Positions 33,767-43,097 of a stretch of DNA of 64,000 bases are shown here, in pieces (the stretch's first letter is position 1; each line of letters begins with the position of its first letter). Source of the stretch: Pantoea nemavictus (GTDB lineage Bacteria > Pseudomonadota > Gammaproteobacteria > Enterobacterales > Enterobacteriaceae); the NCBI RefSeq assembly GCF_037479095.1, contig NZ_JBBGZW010000001.1, positions 3,844,001 through 3,908,000 on the forward strand, in the 5' to 3' direction. A program made the position numbers and the translations under genes. The notes under the pieces were generated by a model. It saw only the letters and a program-made list of their open reading frames with translations, searched no databases and was not told the DNA's origin.

Positions 33767-34933
33767 TTAATATAATTGGCGATAAAGTGACGTGATCGTC
33801 TCAATGCTGCACTCGCGCGGATTTCCGGCGGTACACACATCAGCATAAGCTGCGGCAGCTAATACCGACGCGTCCTGCTCCTGCATGCCGATGTCACGTA
33901 GCCGCAGCGGAATATCAATATCGCGATTCAGCGAGCTGACCGCCTCAATGGCGAGTGCGCGCGCCTCGGTTAATGAACAGGCATAGGCGCCGCTAACGCC
34001 CAGCGCATGCGCAATATCGCGGTATTTCTCACCGGTGTGTTCAGCATTGAAAGCCATAATGTGTGGCAGCAAGACGGCATTGGCGATGCCGTGCGCGGTG
34101 CCATAAAAGGCACCTAGCGGATGCGCCATGCCGTGCACCAGGCCCAATCCGACATTCGAGAAGCCCATGCCGGCGATATATTGACCCAGCGCCATATCCG
34201 CCACGCCAGCCGGTACACCTGTTACCGAATCTCGCAGCGACCGGCCAATAATCTCTATCGCTTTGAGGTGGAACATGTCGGTCATCTCCCATGCACCGCG
34301 CGTGATATAGCCTTCAATGGCGTGGGTGAGCGCATCAACGCCGGTTGCCGCTTTCAGGCTGGCGGGCATGCTGGCCATCATGTCAGGATCGATAATGGCG
34401 ATAACGGGAATATCATGCGGATCGTAGCAGACGAACTTACGCTTCTTCTCCTCATCGGTGATGACGTAATTGATGGTCACTTCGGCAGCCGTACCCGCGG
34501 TGGTAGGCACCGCAATGATCGGTACAGAGGGGCGGCGCGTGGCGGCACCGCCCTCCAGCATGCGCACGTCGCTAAACTCGGGATTGGCAATCATCATGCC
34601 GATGGCTTTGCAAGTATCCTGCGGGGAACCCCCGCCGACGGCGATCAGATAATCGGCGCCTGCACGACGAAAAGCCGCAACGCCGGCATGCACCACCTCT
34701 ACCGTAGGATTGGGAATAACGTCGTCATAGAGGGCGAAACTGAGGTCGTGCTGCGTAAGCAGATCGGTGATGCGGGTGGCGACAGAAAACTTGATCAGGT
34801 CTTTGTCCGTCACCACTAATGCTTTGGTGAAACCGCGTTTGTTAATCTCATCGACCAGAGAATGGATGGCGCCGGAACCAAAGTAAGCGGTTTCGTTGAG
34901 GATCATTCTGTTAATCATGTTAATTACCTTCAC
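33767..34933 (-). CDS. fucO: Lactaldehyde reductase FucO (iron-dependent alcohol dehydrogenase)
   Basis: 388-residue group III iron-containing dehydrogenase, strongly resembling E. coli FucO (from NRMILNETAYFG through TINYVITDEEKKRKFVCYDPHD to GMAHPLGAFYGTAHG). It reduces L-lactaldehyde to L-1,2-propanediol with NADH. The NAD-binding GGGSPQD and iron-ligand residues (Asp in the DPDMM-KAATGVDALTHAIEGY region, His in GMAHPLGAF and YGTAHGIAN) are present. No fucose or rhamnose genes are next to it, so it is an orphan copy that may act on other aldehydes such as glycolaldehyde. Confidence 0.92.
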   Translation of the reverse strand: MKVINMINRMILNETAYFGSGAIHSLVDEINKRGFTKALVVTDKDLIKFSVATRITDLLTQHDLSFALYDDVIPNPTVEVVHAGVAAFRRAGADYLIAVGGGSPQDTCKAIGMMIANPEFSDVRMLEGGAATRRPSVPIIAVPTTAGTAAEVTINYVITDEEKKRKFVCYDPHDIPVIAIIDPDMMASMPASLKAATGVDALTHAIEGYITRGAWEMTDMFHLKAIEIIGRSLRDSVTGVPAGVADMALGQYIAGMGFSNVGLGLVHGMAHPLGAFYGTAHGIANAVLLPHIMAFNAEHTGEKYRDIAHALGVSGAYACSLTEARALAIEAVSSLNRDIDIPLRLRDIGMQEQDASVLAAAAYADVCTAGNPRECSIETITSLYRQLY

Positions 34934-35074
34934 GTAGATGCCAGATTTAAGTTTTTTCGATTAAATTCATCAAGATAAGATGTTTTAACCGTACCTAGAT
35001 CTACGGGGTAACAGACATACAGATATTGCGTTTCCTCAAGTAAAGCGTGGTTTCCTGCTGGCTGGAATTGAGGA

Positions 35075-35113
35075 GGCAGACTTCCCCATCATGCGGGGAT
35101 GGAGAAGTCTGCC
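35075..35113. terminator. Long hairpin downstream of the outer-membrane protein gene
   Basis: GGCAGACTT pairs with AAGTCTGCC and an inner CCCC with GGGG around ATGC. It lies just past the stop of the minus-strand barrel gene. No strong T-run; a transcript end or stabilising element is plausible. Confidence 0.55.
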
Positions 35114-35123
35114 AATTCATTCA

Positions 35124-35804
35124 TCAGAAGAGATAGCGTACGCCCAGCGTGAACTGGTTCTCGATCAGATGCGCTTTCATCTGCTCATCTTTCAAGCCAC
35201 GGGCATTGACGAAGTTGTTATAGCCGCTCTCAATTTTACCCATATCCACATAGCGATAACCGACATCAACGCTAACGCGCTCAATCGGCGCATAGCTGAC
35301 GCCCGCACCAATGCTGTAAGTCAGGTTATTTTGCGTGCTGGAAGCATACTCACGCGTAACCACGCCCTGCCAGCCGCCCGCCTGAATACGGCTGAAGCCA
35401 AGGCCAGCGGTACCGTACAGCGAGAAGTTGTAGCCGAGTTCATAATCGCGATACAGGTTGAACATCAGGCGCTGCACGTTGGTTTGCAGATGGTTATAGC
35501 TGGTGGCAAAGGTGGATGAACCGCTGGTGAACTCCGCGCCCTGACCAAAGGTGTATTCGCCCTCGGTGCGCCAGCCATTACCCCATTGATAACCGAGTGC
35601 CAAGGCGGCGTTGGCCTGGTGCGCGGTCTCATTACCCGCGACAAACTGACCTACGCCAGGACGGGCGCTGGTGTTCATCTCTTTGGCATTGATCTGGCTT
35701 TGCAGATATTTGGCTGAACCGTAATAGCCTTCGTCAGCATTTGCCGCAACCGCTGCCATCATTAAAGGCAGTGCACCGCATAACATTTTCAGTTTCATTT
35801 GCAT
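35124..35804 (-). CDS. Outer-membrane beta-barrel protein
   Basis: 226 residues with a cleavable signal peptide (KMLCGALPLMMAAVAANA, then DEG). The mature part alternates polar and aromatic/hydrophobic residues in about eight strands, includes YGTAGLGFSRIQAGG and VSVDVGYRYVDMG, and ends in Phe (LGVRYLF), the signal for BAM insertion. It fits the small eight-stranded porin/OmpA-like or Opa/Ail-like barrel family. Ligand or function unknown. A hairpin follows the stop. Confidence 0.82.
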   Translation of the reverse strand: MQMKLKMLCGALPLMMAAVAANADEGYYGSAKYLQSQINAKEMNTSARPGVGQFVAGNETAHQANAALALGYQWGNGWRTEGEYTFGQGAEFTSGSSTFATSYNHLQTNVQRLMFNLYRDYELGYNFSLYGTAGLGFSRIQAGGWQGVVTREYASSTQNNLTYSIGAGVSYAPIERVSVDVGYRYVDMGKIESGYNNFVNARGLKDEQMKAHLIENQFTLGVRYLF

Positions 35805-35952
35805 CCATTCTCTTCGTCAGTGGAAAGGGGGAACGTGGCTGTTCCGTGTGACGAATCATATGCAACACATTGAGGGGAAAAAATGCGGTTGAATACGCAG
35901 GAGAATAGGTAGAACTACGCAGCGAGCACGCCGGCGCACCGGCGCGCAACCC

Positions 35953-36246
35953 TCACGACCCTAAACGCATGCTCTCGGCGCGTTTAGCGGTGTCATAGAC
36001 ATATTGCAGCATCGGTTCGAGATCGGTATCGGGACCGGAACTGATGATCTTGCCGCGCAGCCACTCGATCTCGCTGGTGATATCCGGTGGGAAAATGGTG
36101 TTGTTCTGCGCGTTGCGCAGCCATTTGAGCAGAAAGTTGTTTTTACCGCGCACGCCGCCAGACTTCTTGTTTTTGGCGTTGATTTTCAGCGCGATCAGAA
36201 TGCAGTAATAGAAGTGCACGCGTTGGCTGTAACTCTGCGGGATCAT
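35953..36246 (-). CDS. Hypothetical protein
   Basis: 97 residues. A basic centre (NAKNKKSGGVRGKNNF) is followed by FLLKWLRNAQNNTIFPPDITSEIEWLRGKI, which looks like a compact helical domain. No signal peptide. The ribosome-binding site is weak. I do not recognise a family. Adjacent and unrelated to the barrel gene. Confidence 0.5.
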   Translation of the reverse strand: MIPQSYSQRVHFYYCILIALKINAKNKKSGGVRGKNNFLLKWLRNAQNNTIFPPDITSEIEWLRGKIISSGPDTDLEPMLQYVYDTAKRAESMRLGS

Positions 36247-36798
36247 CTACGCTCACCCACCACAACAGTATGAAAATGTGAAGTCGATCGGTTTTCCATC
36301 TTGCGGATTCCTGCCTGAAGCGATCTAAAAGCGCTGATTTATGCTCTCAAGAGCCGTATCTCCACGCTGTAGCCGCGCGGTAAACGCACCATATGATAAT
36401 CCGCGTGGCGGATGCAAGTCGGCTTAATCTGGGAAATTTCGCGCCGCATGGGCTGATTTTTGCCTGCCACTGGTGCAGGAAAAATAAGCGAAGCGTATGA
36501 AAAAGCGCGGAGGCAATCTTTTTGCTGCATAGCGGTTAAAACGGCCACTTATCCTATAGCGAAGCCGCGCGTATCTGGCAATATCGTGATCTACGTCTAC
36601 ACTTAAAGCTGACGATGTTCGCTGTCAGGTTGCCATGTGAGTCTAAATCATGTTTGTTTGTGGAGAGTTTGCTATCGAAATTCCGTGTTATCGTCAAAAT
36701 CTCCTCGCACACAATTCTGCGGTTTTTTTCCGCTTCCATGATTCAGCCTGCCTCCGAACATCCTGTAATTTTAAAACCTACAACACAGGAGGAGAGTC
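36247..36798. other. Gene-free interval upstream of otsB
   Basis: About 550 bp before otsBA. Open frames at 36339-36548 and 36554-36739 on the minus strand have no start signals or recognisable products. The region should carry the otsBA promoter; a sigma-S promoter is expected from E. coli but I could not define one. Confidence 0.55.
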
Positions 36799-37587
36799 GT
36801 GACCCCCGCGGTTAATCAGAACAGCACGTTGCCGTCGCTAAGCGGCGGACTTTATGCCTTCTTTTTTGATGTCGACGGCACGTTGGCAGCGATTCAGTCG
36901 CAGCCCGAGTCGGTTTCAATCCCCGCCTCGGTACGCCAGCTCCTGCAACAAATTTCTAATCTTAGCCACGGCGCACTGGCACTGGTGTCTGGCCGTCCAA
37001 TCGTGCAACTCGATGCCTTAGTCGCGCCGCTTGAAGCGCCCGCGGCGGGTGTGCATGGCGCTGAACGTCGCGACGCTACCGGTCGCGTGCATCGCCACAG
37101 CCTGCCGGGCGATATTGCGCAAACGCTGCAAATTGAACTGCAGCAGACGCTGGATCAGTGGCCCAACACGCTGCTGGAAGTGAAAGGCATGGCGTTTGCG
37201 CTGCACTATCGCAATGCGCCGCAGTATGAGAATGCCATCATGCAGCTGGCGGAAGACGCCGTCGCACGTTTCCCTGATCTGGCGCTGCAGCCCGGCAAGT
37301 GCGTGGTGGAGTTGAAGCCGCAGGGCATTGATAAAGGTGCCGCCGTGCGTGAATTTATGCAGGAAGCACCCTTTGCCGGACGCATTCCGGTATTTGTGGG
37401 AGACGACCTGACAGACGAAAAAGGATTTCTGGCGGTCAACGCCATGCAGGGGATTTCTGTCAAAGTCGGTGAAGGTGCCAGCCATGCACGCTATCGCCTG
37501 AACAGCGTTGAGGCCGTATGGCACTGGCTTGAACAACTATTATTACAACTAGAACATGACAATGTTGGTAAGGAGTTTAGGTTATGA
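36799..37587 (+). CDS. otsB: Trehalose-6-phosphate phosphatase OtsB
   Basis: 262-residue HAD-superfamily phosphatase that dephosphorylates trehalose-6-phosphate. Motif I is FFDVDGTLA with the nucleophile Asp, a Ser/Lys site follows at VSGRP and KGxA-type IDKGAAVREF, and motif IV is VFVGDDLTDEKGF. GTG start with a strong GGAGGAGAG. The stop overlaps the otsA ATG (ATGA), so both enzymes of osmoprotectant trehalose synthesis are made together. In E. coli the operon is induced by high salt and stationary phase. Confidence 0.95.
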   Translation: MTPAVNQNSTLPSLSGGLYAFFFDVDGTLAAIQSQPESVSIPASVRQLLQQISNLSHGALALVSGRPIVQLDALVAPLEAPAAGVHGAERRDATGRVHRHSLPGDIAQTLQIELQQTLDQWPNTLLEVKGMAFALHYRNAPQYENAIMQLAEDAVARFPDLALQPGKCVVELKPQGIDKGAAVREFMQEAPFAGRIPVFVGDDLTDEKGFLAVNAMQGISVKVGEGASHARYRLNSVEAVWHWLEQLLLQLEHDNVGKEFRL

Positions 37588-39023
37588 GTCGTTTAGTCGT
37601 CGTATCTAACCGTATCGCGATTCCCGATGGTAGCAAGGCCAGCGCAGGCGGACTTGCTGTCGGTATTTTGGATGCACTGCGAGATACCGGAGGATTATGG
37701 TTTGGCTGGAACGGAGAGATCAGCGAATTCTCGGGTGAAGATGAGGATGAAGAGCTCACTCAGCTGGAAAAAGACGGAATTACCTACGCCTCGCTGCCGC
37801 TCAATCAAAACGATTACGATCAGTATTATCTGCAGTTTTCGAATACCGTGATTTGGCCCGCTTTCCACTATCGTCTCGATCTGGTGCAGTACCAGCGCGA
37901 AGCGTGGGATGGCTATTGCCGCGTGAATACGCTGTTGGCCCAGCGTCTTAAACCGCTGCTGAAGCCCGATGATGTATTGTGGATCCACGATTATCATCTG
38001 CTGCCGTTTGCTGCCGAGTTGCGCAAATTGGGCATCAACAACCGTATCGGCTTCTTCCTGCATATTCCGTTCCCGACGCCCGAAATCTTCAATGCGTTAC
38101 CGCCTCATCAGGAGCTGCTGGAGATGCTGTGCGACTATGATCTGCTGGGCTTCCAGACAGAATCCGATCGCGTGGCCTTCCTGGATAGCTTAAGCCAGCT
38201 GACGCAGCTGCAGAATAAAGGTGAGAAAAAGCATCGCGCCTTTGGCAACACCTTTATGACCGAGGTGTATCCGATTGGTATTGAGCCTGACACCATCAAA
38301 GAGATGGCAGAAGGGCCGCTGCCGCCGAAAATGGCAGCGATGAAGCGCGACCTCGGCGATCTGCAGAACATCATCGCCTGCGAGCGCCTGGATTACTCGA
38401 AAGGTTTGCCGGAGCGTTTCCTCGCCTTTGAAGCCCTGCTGGAGAATTTCCCGCAGCATCGCGGCAAAATTCGCTACTCGCAGATTGCACCCACCTCGCG
38501 TGGCGATGTGCAGGCCTATCAGGACATTCGCCATCAGCTGGAAACGGAAGCGGGGCGCATTAACGGCAAATACGGCACCCTGGGCTGGACGCCGCTCTAC
38601 TATCTGAATCAGCACTTTGACCGCCGCCTGTTAATGAAGATCTTCCGCCTCACCAACGTTGGCCTGATTACGCCACTGCGCGATGGCATGAACCTGGTAG
38701 CGAAAGAGTATGTGGCGGCGCAGGACCCGGATAATCCTGGCGTACTGGTGCTGTCGCGCTTTGCCGGTGCCGCGAATGAACTGACCTCGGCGCTGATCGT
38801 CAATCCCTACGATCGGGATGAAGTGGCTGCCGCGCTGGATCGCGCCTTAACCATGCCGCGCACGGAACGTATTTCGCGTTATAACGACATGATGGCGGTG
38901 TTGCGCAAGCAGGATATTTCACATTGGCGTGAAAGCTTCCTGAAAGATTTAAATACCTTGCCGGTACGCAGCGATGATCACGGTACGGAAAATAAAGTCG
39001 CTACCTTTCCGAAATTAGCGTAA
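37584..39023 (+). CDS. otsA: Trehalose-6-phosphate synthase OtsA
   Basis: 479-residue GT20 glycosyltransferase that joins UDP-glucose and glucose-6-phosphate. N-terminal [12 protein letters not shown] and the glycine loop [20 protein letters not shown] and [13 protein letters not shown] are the family landmarks. About the E. coli length (474). Second gene of otsBA, followed by a strong terminator. Proximity to flhDC matches E. coli synteny. Confidence 0.96.
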   Translation: MSRLVVVSNRIAIPDGSKASAGGLAVGILDALRDTGGLWFGWNGEISEFSGEDEDEELTQLEKDGITYASLPLNQNDYDQYYLQFSNTVIWPAFHYRLDLVQYQREAWDGYCRVNTLLAQRLKPLLKPDDVLWIHDYHLLPFAAELRKLGINNRIGFFLHIPFPTPEIFNALPPHQELLEMLCDYDLLGFQTESDRVAFLDSLSQLTQLQNKGEKKHRAFGNTFMTEVYPIGIEPDTIKEMAEGPLPPKMAAMKRDLGDLQNIIACERLDYSKGLPERFLAFEALLENFPQHRGKIRYSQIAPTSRGDVQAYQDIRHQLETEAGRINGKYGTLGWTPLYYLNQHFDRRLLMKIFRLTNVGLITPLRDGMNLVAKEYVAAQDPDNPGVLVLSRFAGAANELTSALIVNPYDRDEVAAALDRALTMPRTERISRYNDMMAVLRKQDISHWRESFLKDLNTLPVRSDDHGTENKVATFPKLA

Positions 39024-39036
39024 GCCCACTAAAAAA

Positions 39037-39060
39037 GGGCGCGTAAATACGCGCCCTTAT
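39037..39060 (+). terminator. Intrinsic terminator after otsA
   Basis: GGGCGCG, loop TAAATA, CGCGCCC, then TTAT, starting 13 bp past the otsA stop. Confidence 0.8.
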
Positions 39061-39790
39061 CCTTCACCGCGCAATAAATTGCGCCGCTGCGCTAAATGCC
39101 AAACTTGAGTATTTTACCTGGTAATCGCACCACATCGTGGCGGCGAGATTTGTCGCGCGCCGGTAATTTACCGCTGCGTTGCACAGCGTTTTCACGCACC
39201 ACCCTAACTTCACGAAATCGATTTCATTTCTTTAAGCGCTAATCGGCTGACTCATCAGTAAAAATCGCACATTTTGGTTAAAAAGCGCGCACCCAACCCA
39301 GGAATCACGCTTTTTTTATCGCTGACCCTAAAGATTCCCGGTGGCACGCCGATAGTTAGCGCGTAGCAAACCGTAAAATGGTCCATTCATTCATTTCTCT
39401 AATGTAACGCTCTGTTACATACCCTGCCGTGCGCTAAACACTCCCTACAATCTACTGACAGTTCCCAGGCGCTCTGCGTCCAGTCTTCACGCTTCGCTAG
39501 CGTCTCGCTTTAATCCTCCTCAGCAATATTCCCTGTAAGTGATTAATTTAGAAGCGAATAATTTCAGCCGTATTCAGAGTATTATGCTGCTTATATCTCA
39601 TTATATAGCGCGTTATAGCCCGATAATCGCAACGGAACAGATAACTGATCGCGTGGTAATGGCAATCTGCCACAGAGCCTAAAATCCGCCGCAAATCAGC
39701 AAAATATTAACGAAATAATCCGATTTAGTACAAAAAACGCACAACATAAAAGCGATGCTGAAGGTTTGCGAAAAAAATTTGCCTTAAAAG

Positions 39791-39806
39791 TGTGACGCAG
39801 ATCACA
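39791..39806 (+). promoter_or_regulatory. CRP-cAMP site of flhDC
   Basis: TGTGACGCAGATCACA has both CRP half-sites intact (TGTGA-N6-TCACA) with good flanks (AAG upstream, CTTT downstream). CRP activates flhDC in E. coli. Confidence 0.85.
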
Positions 39807-39873
39807 CTTTATCTAAAATTTCGCGCCACTCACGTTGTATGTCGAAATCAGACGATATAGATTTGCGTTGTTT

Positions 39874-39887
39874 TCGGATTAGTCTTA
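39874..39887 (+). promoter_or_regulatory. Candidate RcsAB box in the flhDC leader
   Basis: TCGGATTAGTCTTA matches the E. coli flhDC RcsAB box (TAGGAAAAATCTTA, from memory) at 10 of 14 positions and lies downstream of the CRP site, as expected for repression by the Rcs phosphorelay. Confidence 0.5.
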
Positions 39888-40116
39888 AAAACTGTAAGCA
39901 GACGTCACGGAAGATGGTTACAACTCAAGCAAAGAATGGCCTGGAGTTTTGATTACTACTGATCAGTGTCCTGACGGGAAGTGAAACAGTTAGGTACGCG
40001 TTGGCTCAAGCCTGATTATTTTTTGCCATCTTTAGATTTACCAACCAGCAGCCCGAACCATAGAACAATTTAATTCTGTGGCCGTATATGTGTCGCGTCT
40101 ATCAGGATGGAAAAAA

Positions 40117-40467
40117 ATGGGTACATCAGAATTACTAAAACATATATATGACATCAATCTGTCATATTTGCTTCTTGCTCAGCGTTTAATTAACCAGGAA
40201 AAAGCTTCAGCAATGTTTCGTTTAGGCATCGATGAATCGATGGCCGATGCATTGTCGCAATTAACCTTACCGGAGATGGTAAAATTAGCGGAAACCAATC
40301 AACTGGTTTGCCAGTTTCGTTTTACCGACCACAACCATATTAATCGCCTGACGCAAGAGTCACGTGTGGATGATTTGCAGCAAATCCATACCGGCATTTT
40401 ATTATCCAGCCGCTTACTGCGGAATGCGTCGAAAGATGACATCTCTGCGAAGAAGAGGGCTGTTTAA
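40117..40467 (+). CDS. flhD: Flagellar master regulator subunit FlhD
   Basis: 116 residues, nearly identical in its first half to E. coli FlhD ([20 protein letters not shown]) and with the conserved [17 protein letters not shown]. With FlhC it forms the FlhD4C2 activator of class II flagellar promoters. ATG 40117 is preceded by AGGATGG; a longer upstream frame has no counterpart in the family. Its stop overlaps the flhC start (TAATG). Preceded by the long regulated leader. Confidence 0.97.
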   Translation: MGTSELLKHIYDINLSYLLLAQRLINQEKASAMFRLGIDESMADALSQLTLPEMVKLAETNQLVCQFRFTDHNHINRLTQESRVDDLQQIHTGILLSSRLLRNASKDDISAKKRAV

Positions 40468-41045
40468 TGGCCGAAAAAAGTATTGTTCAGGAAGCGCGCG
40501 ATATTCAGCTGGCAATGGAGCTGATTACGTTGGGCGCACGACTGCAAATGCTGGAAAGTGAAACCCAGCTGAGCCGTGGTCGCCTGATTAAACTGTATAA
40601 AGAGTTGCGCGGTGCGCCACCACCGAAAGGCATGCTGCCATTCTCCACTGATTGGTTCATGACCTGGGAACAAAATATTCACTCCTCAATGTTCTGTAAC
40701 GCCTGGCAGTTTCTGCTGAAAACCGGGTTGAGCAATGGCGTTGAAGCGGTGATCAAAGCTTACCGTTTGTATCTTGAGCAGTGTCCGCAATCGGACGAGG
40801 GCCCGCTGTTGGCGCTAACGCGTGCATGGACCCTGGTGCGATTCGTTGAAAGTGGCATGCTGGAATTGTCTGACTGCAAGTGCTGCGGTGGCAGCTTTAT
40901 TAACCACGCGCATCAGCCAGTGGGCAGCTTTGTTTGCAGCCTGTGCCAGCCGCCATCACGTGCCGTAAAAAGACGTAAACTTTCTGCAGATTCTGCCGAT
41001 ACCTTTCCACAACTGCTGGATGAACAGGTTAAACGCGCCGTTTAA
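40467..41045 (+). CDS. flhC: Flagellar master regulator subunit FlhC
   Basis: 192 residues as in E. coli. The zinc-binding cysteines are in CKCCGG and CSLCQ near residues 137-160, followed by a basic C-terminus. It provides DNA-binding specificity to the FlhDC complex. Coupled to flhD; followed by a strong terminator. Confidence 0.97.
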   Translation: MAEKSIVQEARDIQLAMELITLGARLQMLESETQLSRGRLIKLYKELRGAPPPKGMLPFSTDWFMTWEQNIHSSMFCNAWQFLLKTGLSNGVEAVIKAYRLYLEQCPQSDEGPLLALTRAWTLVRFVESGMLELSDCKCCGGSFINHAHQPVGSFVCSLCQPPSRAVKRRKLSADSADTFPQLLDEQVKRAV

Positions 41046-41071
41046 GTTTGTTCGCATCGTGGAAAACATCC

Positions 41072-41101
41072 AGCAGCGGTTAATACCGCTGCTTTTTTTT
41101 T
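41072..41101 (+). terminator. Intrinsic terminator after flhC
   Basis: AGCAGCGGT, loop TAAT, ACCGCTGCT, then eight Ts. It separates flhDC from the mot-che operon. Confidence 0.9.
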
Positions 41102-41177
41102 GCCTGCGATAAACGAATAACACCTGCGGCTCTCTGGCTTAACTTCCATCAACACGTTACGGACGTAAGGATTTTTT

Positions 41178-42065
41178 GTGCTGATAATTCTGGGTTATAT
41201 CGTGGTCGTCGGCTCCGTGTTGGGCGGCTACGCGATGGTCGGCGGACATTTAGGCGCGCTATATCAGCCGGCGGAGCTGATCATTATCGGCGGTGCCGGT
41301 ATCGGTGCCTTTTTAGTCGGCAATAATGGCAAATCGATCAAGAAGACATTAAAAGCGTTGCCATTGTTAATGCGCGGCTCGAAATATAACAAAGCTGTAT
41401 ACATGGATTTAATGGCGCTGCTCTATCGCCTGATGGCGAAATCCCGTCAGCAAGGCATGCTGTCATTAGAACGTGATATTGAAGACCCAAGTCAGAGTGA
41501 AATTTTCGCTAACTATCCGCGTATTTTGTCCGATAAACAGTTGGTCGATTTTATTACCGACTATTTACGTTTAATGGTCAGCGGAAATATGAACGCCTTC
41601 GAGATTGAAGCCCTGATGGACGAAGAGATTGAAACCTACGAGCACGAGTGCGAAGTACCAGCGCAAAGTATATCGGCCGTGGGTGATGGCTTACCGGCTT
41701 TCGGCATCGTTGCCGCGGTAATGGGCGTGGTGCATGCACTGGCGTCGGCCGACCGTCCGGCCGCAGAGTTAGGTGCGCTGGTTGCCCACGCCATGGTCGG
41801 TACCTTCCTCGGGATTTTACTGGCCTACGGCTTTATTTCGCCGCTGGCCTCGGTACTGCGACAGAAATGTGCCGAAACCACCAAGATGATGCAGTGCGTA
41901 AAGGTGACATTGCTCTCCAGCCTGAACGGCTACGCGCCGCAAATCGCGGTGGAGTTTGGACGTAAAACGCTCTATTCCGCTGAACGTCCGTCGTTCTCCG
42001 AGCTGGAAGAGCACGTGCGTAACGCCAAGAACCCGGCGAAACAAACTTCGGATGAGAATTCATGA
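41178..42065 (+). CDS. motA: Flagellar stator proton channel subunit MotA
   Basis: 295 residues as in E. coli. Four membrane helices (about 1-22, 33-50, 168-188, 200-222), with the long cytoplasmic loop between helices 2 and 3 that contacts FliG. Start is GTG at 41178, spaced from TAAGGA. The [13 protein letters not shown] and [16 protein letters not shown] segments are typical. Its stop overlaps the motB start (ATGA). I did not find a good sigma-28 promoter in the 76-bp gap before it. Confidence 0.97.
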   Translation: MLIILGYIVVVGSVLGGYAMVGGHLGALYQPAELIIIGGAGIGAFLVGNNGKSIKKTLKALPLLMRGSKYNKAVYMDLMALLYRLMAKSRQQGMLSLERDIEDPSQSEIFANYPRILSDKQLVDFITDYLRLMVSGNMNAFEIEALMDEEIETYEHECEVPAQSISAVGDGLPAFGIVAAVMGVVHALASADRPAAELGALVAHAMVGTFLGILLAYGFISPLASVLRQKCAETTKMMQCVKVTLLSSLNGYAPQIAVEFGRKTLYSAERPSFSELEEHVRNAKNPAKQTSDENS

Positions 42066-43093
42066 AAGCTGGCAATCGCCCCATTGTGCTGGTTAAAAAG
42101 CGCAAACATAAAGGTCACCATGGCAGCCACGGTTCGTGGAAGATTGCCTATGCCGACTTTATGACGGCGATGATGGCGTTCTTTATGGTGATGTGGCTGC
42201 TCTCCATCTCCAGCCCGAAAGAGTTAGTACAAATTGCCGAATACTTCAAAACGCCGCTCAAAGTGGCGTTAACCGGCGGTCAGCGCAGCAGCGACAGTGA
42301 AAGTCCGATCCCGGGCGGCGGCGACGATCCGACGCAGCAGAAGGGCGAAGTGAAGAAAATTGTCGATATGGATGCGCAGAAGAAAAAGCTGGAGGAGATT
42401 CGCCTGAATCGCCTGCGTGAAAAGCTCGATCAGCTGATTGAAGCCGATCCGCGTCTGAAAGCGCTGCGTCCGCACCTGATTATCAACATGGTGGAAGAGG
42501 GGCTGCGCATTCAGATTATCGATAGCCAGAACCGCCCGATGTTTAAAACCGGTAGCGCAGACGTTGAGCCCTATATGCGCGACATTCTGCGCACCATTGC
42601 GCCGCTACTGAATGATATTCCGAACAAAATTAGCCTGTCAGGCCACACCGACGATATCCAGTATGGCAATGGCGATCGCGGCTACAGCAACTGGGAGCTG
42701 TCGGCCGATCGTGCCAACGCCTCACGCCGTGAGCTGATGATCGGTGGGCTGGACGGCAGCAAAATGCTGCGTGTGGTCGGTATGGCCGACACCATGAAGC
42801 TGAAAAACCGTGGTGCTAATGATGCAGTCAACCGCCGCATTAGCCTGCTGGTGTTGAATCACGACACCGAAGCGGCGATTGAAAAAGAGAATGCCGAGAG
42901 CGATGCCGTACAGGTCAGCGACCCGGCGCAAATTATTCCCGACATTACCGCACCCGCCGTACCGGCTGCGCCGACTGCCCCAACAGGTTCCACTGCGACA
43001 CCGGCTGCGCCGGCGGCTGCGACGGCACCTGCGGCAGCGGCGACGCCCGCGGTGAGCGTGGTGACACCAGACCAACCCTCACAGCCGAGGTGA
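42062..43093 (+). CDS. motB: Flagellar stator subunit MotB with extended tail
   Basis: 343 residues against 308 in E. coli. The single membrane helix (about 28-49) carries proton-binding Asp32 ([10 protein letters not shown]). The OmpA-like peptidoglycan-binding domain spans about 140-270 ([27 protein letters not shown] in outline: GHTDD and NWELSADRA). The last 60 residues form an Ala/Pro-rich tail, longer than in E. coli, that probably extends in the periplasm. It is 4 bp from cheA. Confidence 0.95.
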   Translation: MKAGNRPIVLVKKRKHKGHHGSHGSWKIAYADFMTAMMAFFMVMWLLSISSPKELVQIAEYFKTPLKVALTGGQRSSDSESPIPGGGDDPTQQKGEVKKIVDMDAQKKKLEEIRLNRLREKLDQLIEADPRLKALRPHLIINMVEEGLRIQIIDSQNRPMFKTGSADVEPYMRDILRTIAPLLNDIPNKISLSGHTDDIQYGNGDRGYSNWELSADRANASRRELMIGGLDGSKMLRVVGMADTMKLKNRGANDAVNRRISLLVLNHDTEAAIEKENAESDAVQVSDPAQIIPDITAPAVPAAPTAPTGSTATPAAPAAATAPAAAATPAVSVVTPDQPSQPR

Positions 43094-43097
43094 TCCC

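Larger units (their letters stand above)
39061..40116. other. Long leader region of flhDC
   Basis: A 1.06-kb interval without a supported gene. It becomes markedly AT-rich from about 39540. Two regulatory sites were recognised: a CRP site (39791-39806) and an RcsAB-like box (39874-39887). The distance from these to the flhD start (about 230-330 bp) implies a long 5' untranslated leader, as in E. coli, where it is a target of CsrA and several sRNAs. Confidence 0.65.

Noticed and set aside
36339..36548. 69-residue minus-strand frame before otsB
   Set aside because: No start signal, no recognisable motif; more likely part of the otsBA regulatory region.
41086..41112. Sigma-28 promoter before motA
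   Set aside because: TGCGATAA is a fair -10, but the required -35 position falls in the flhC terminator stem and does not match.
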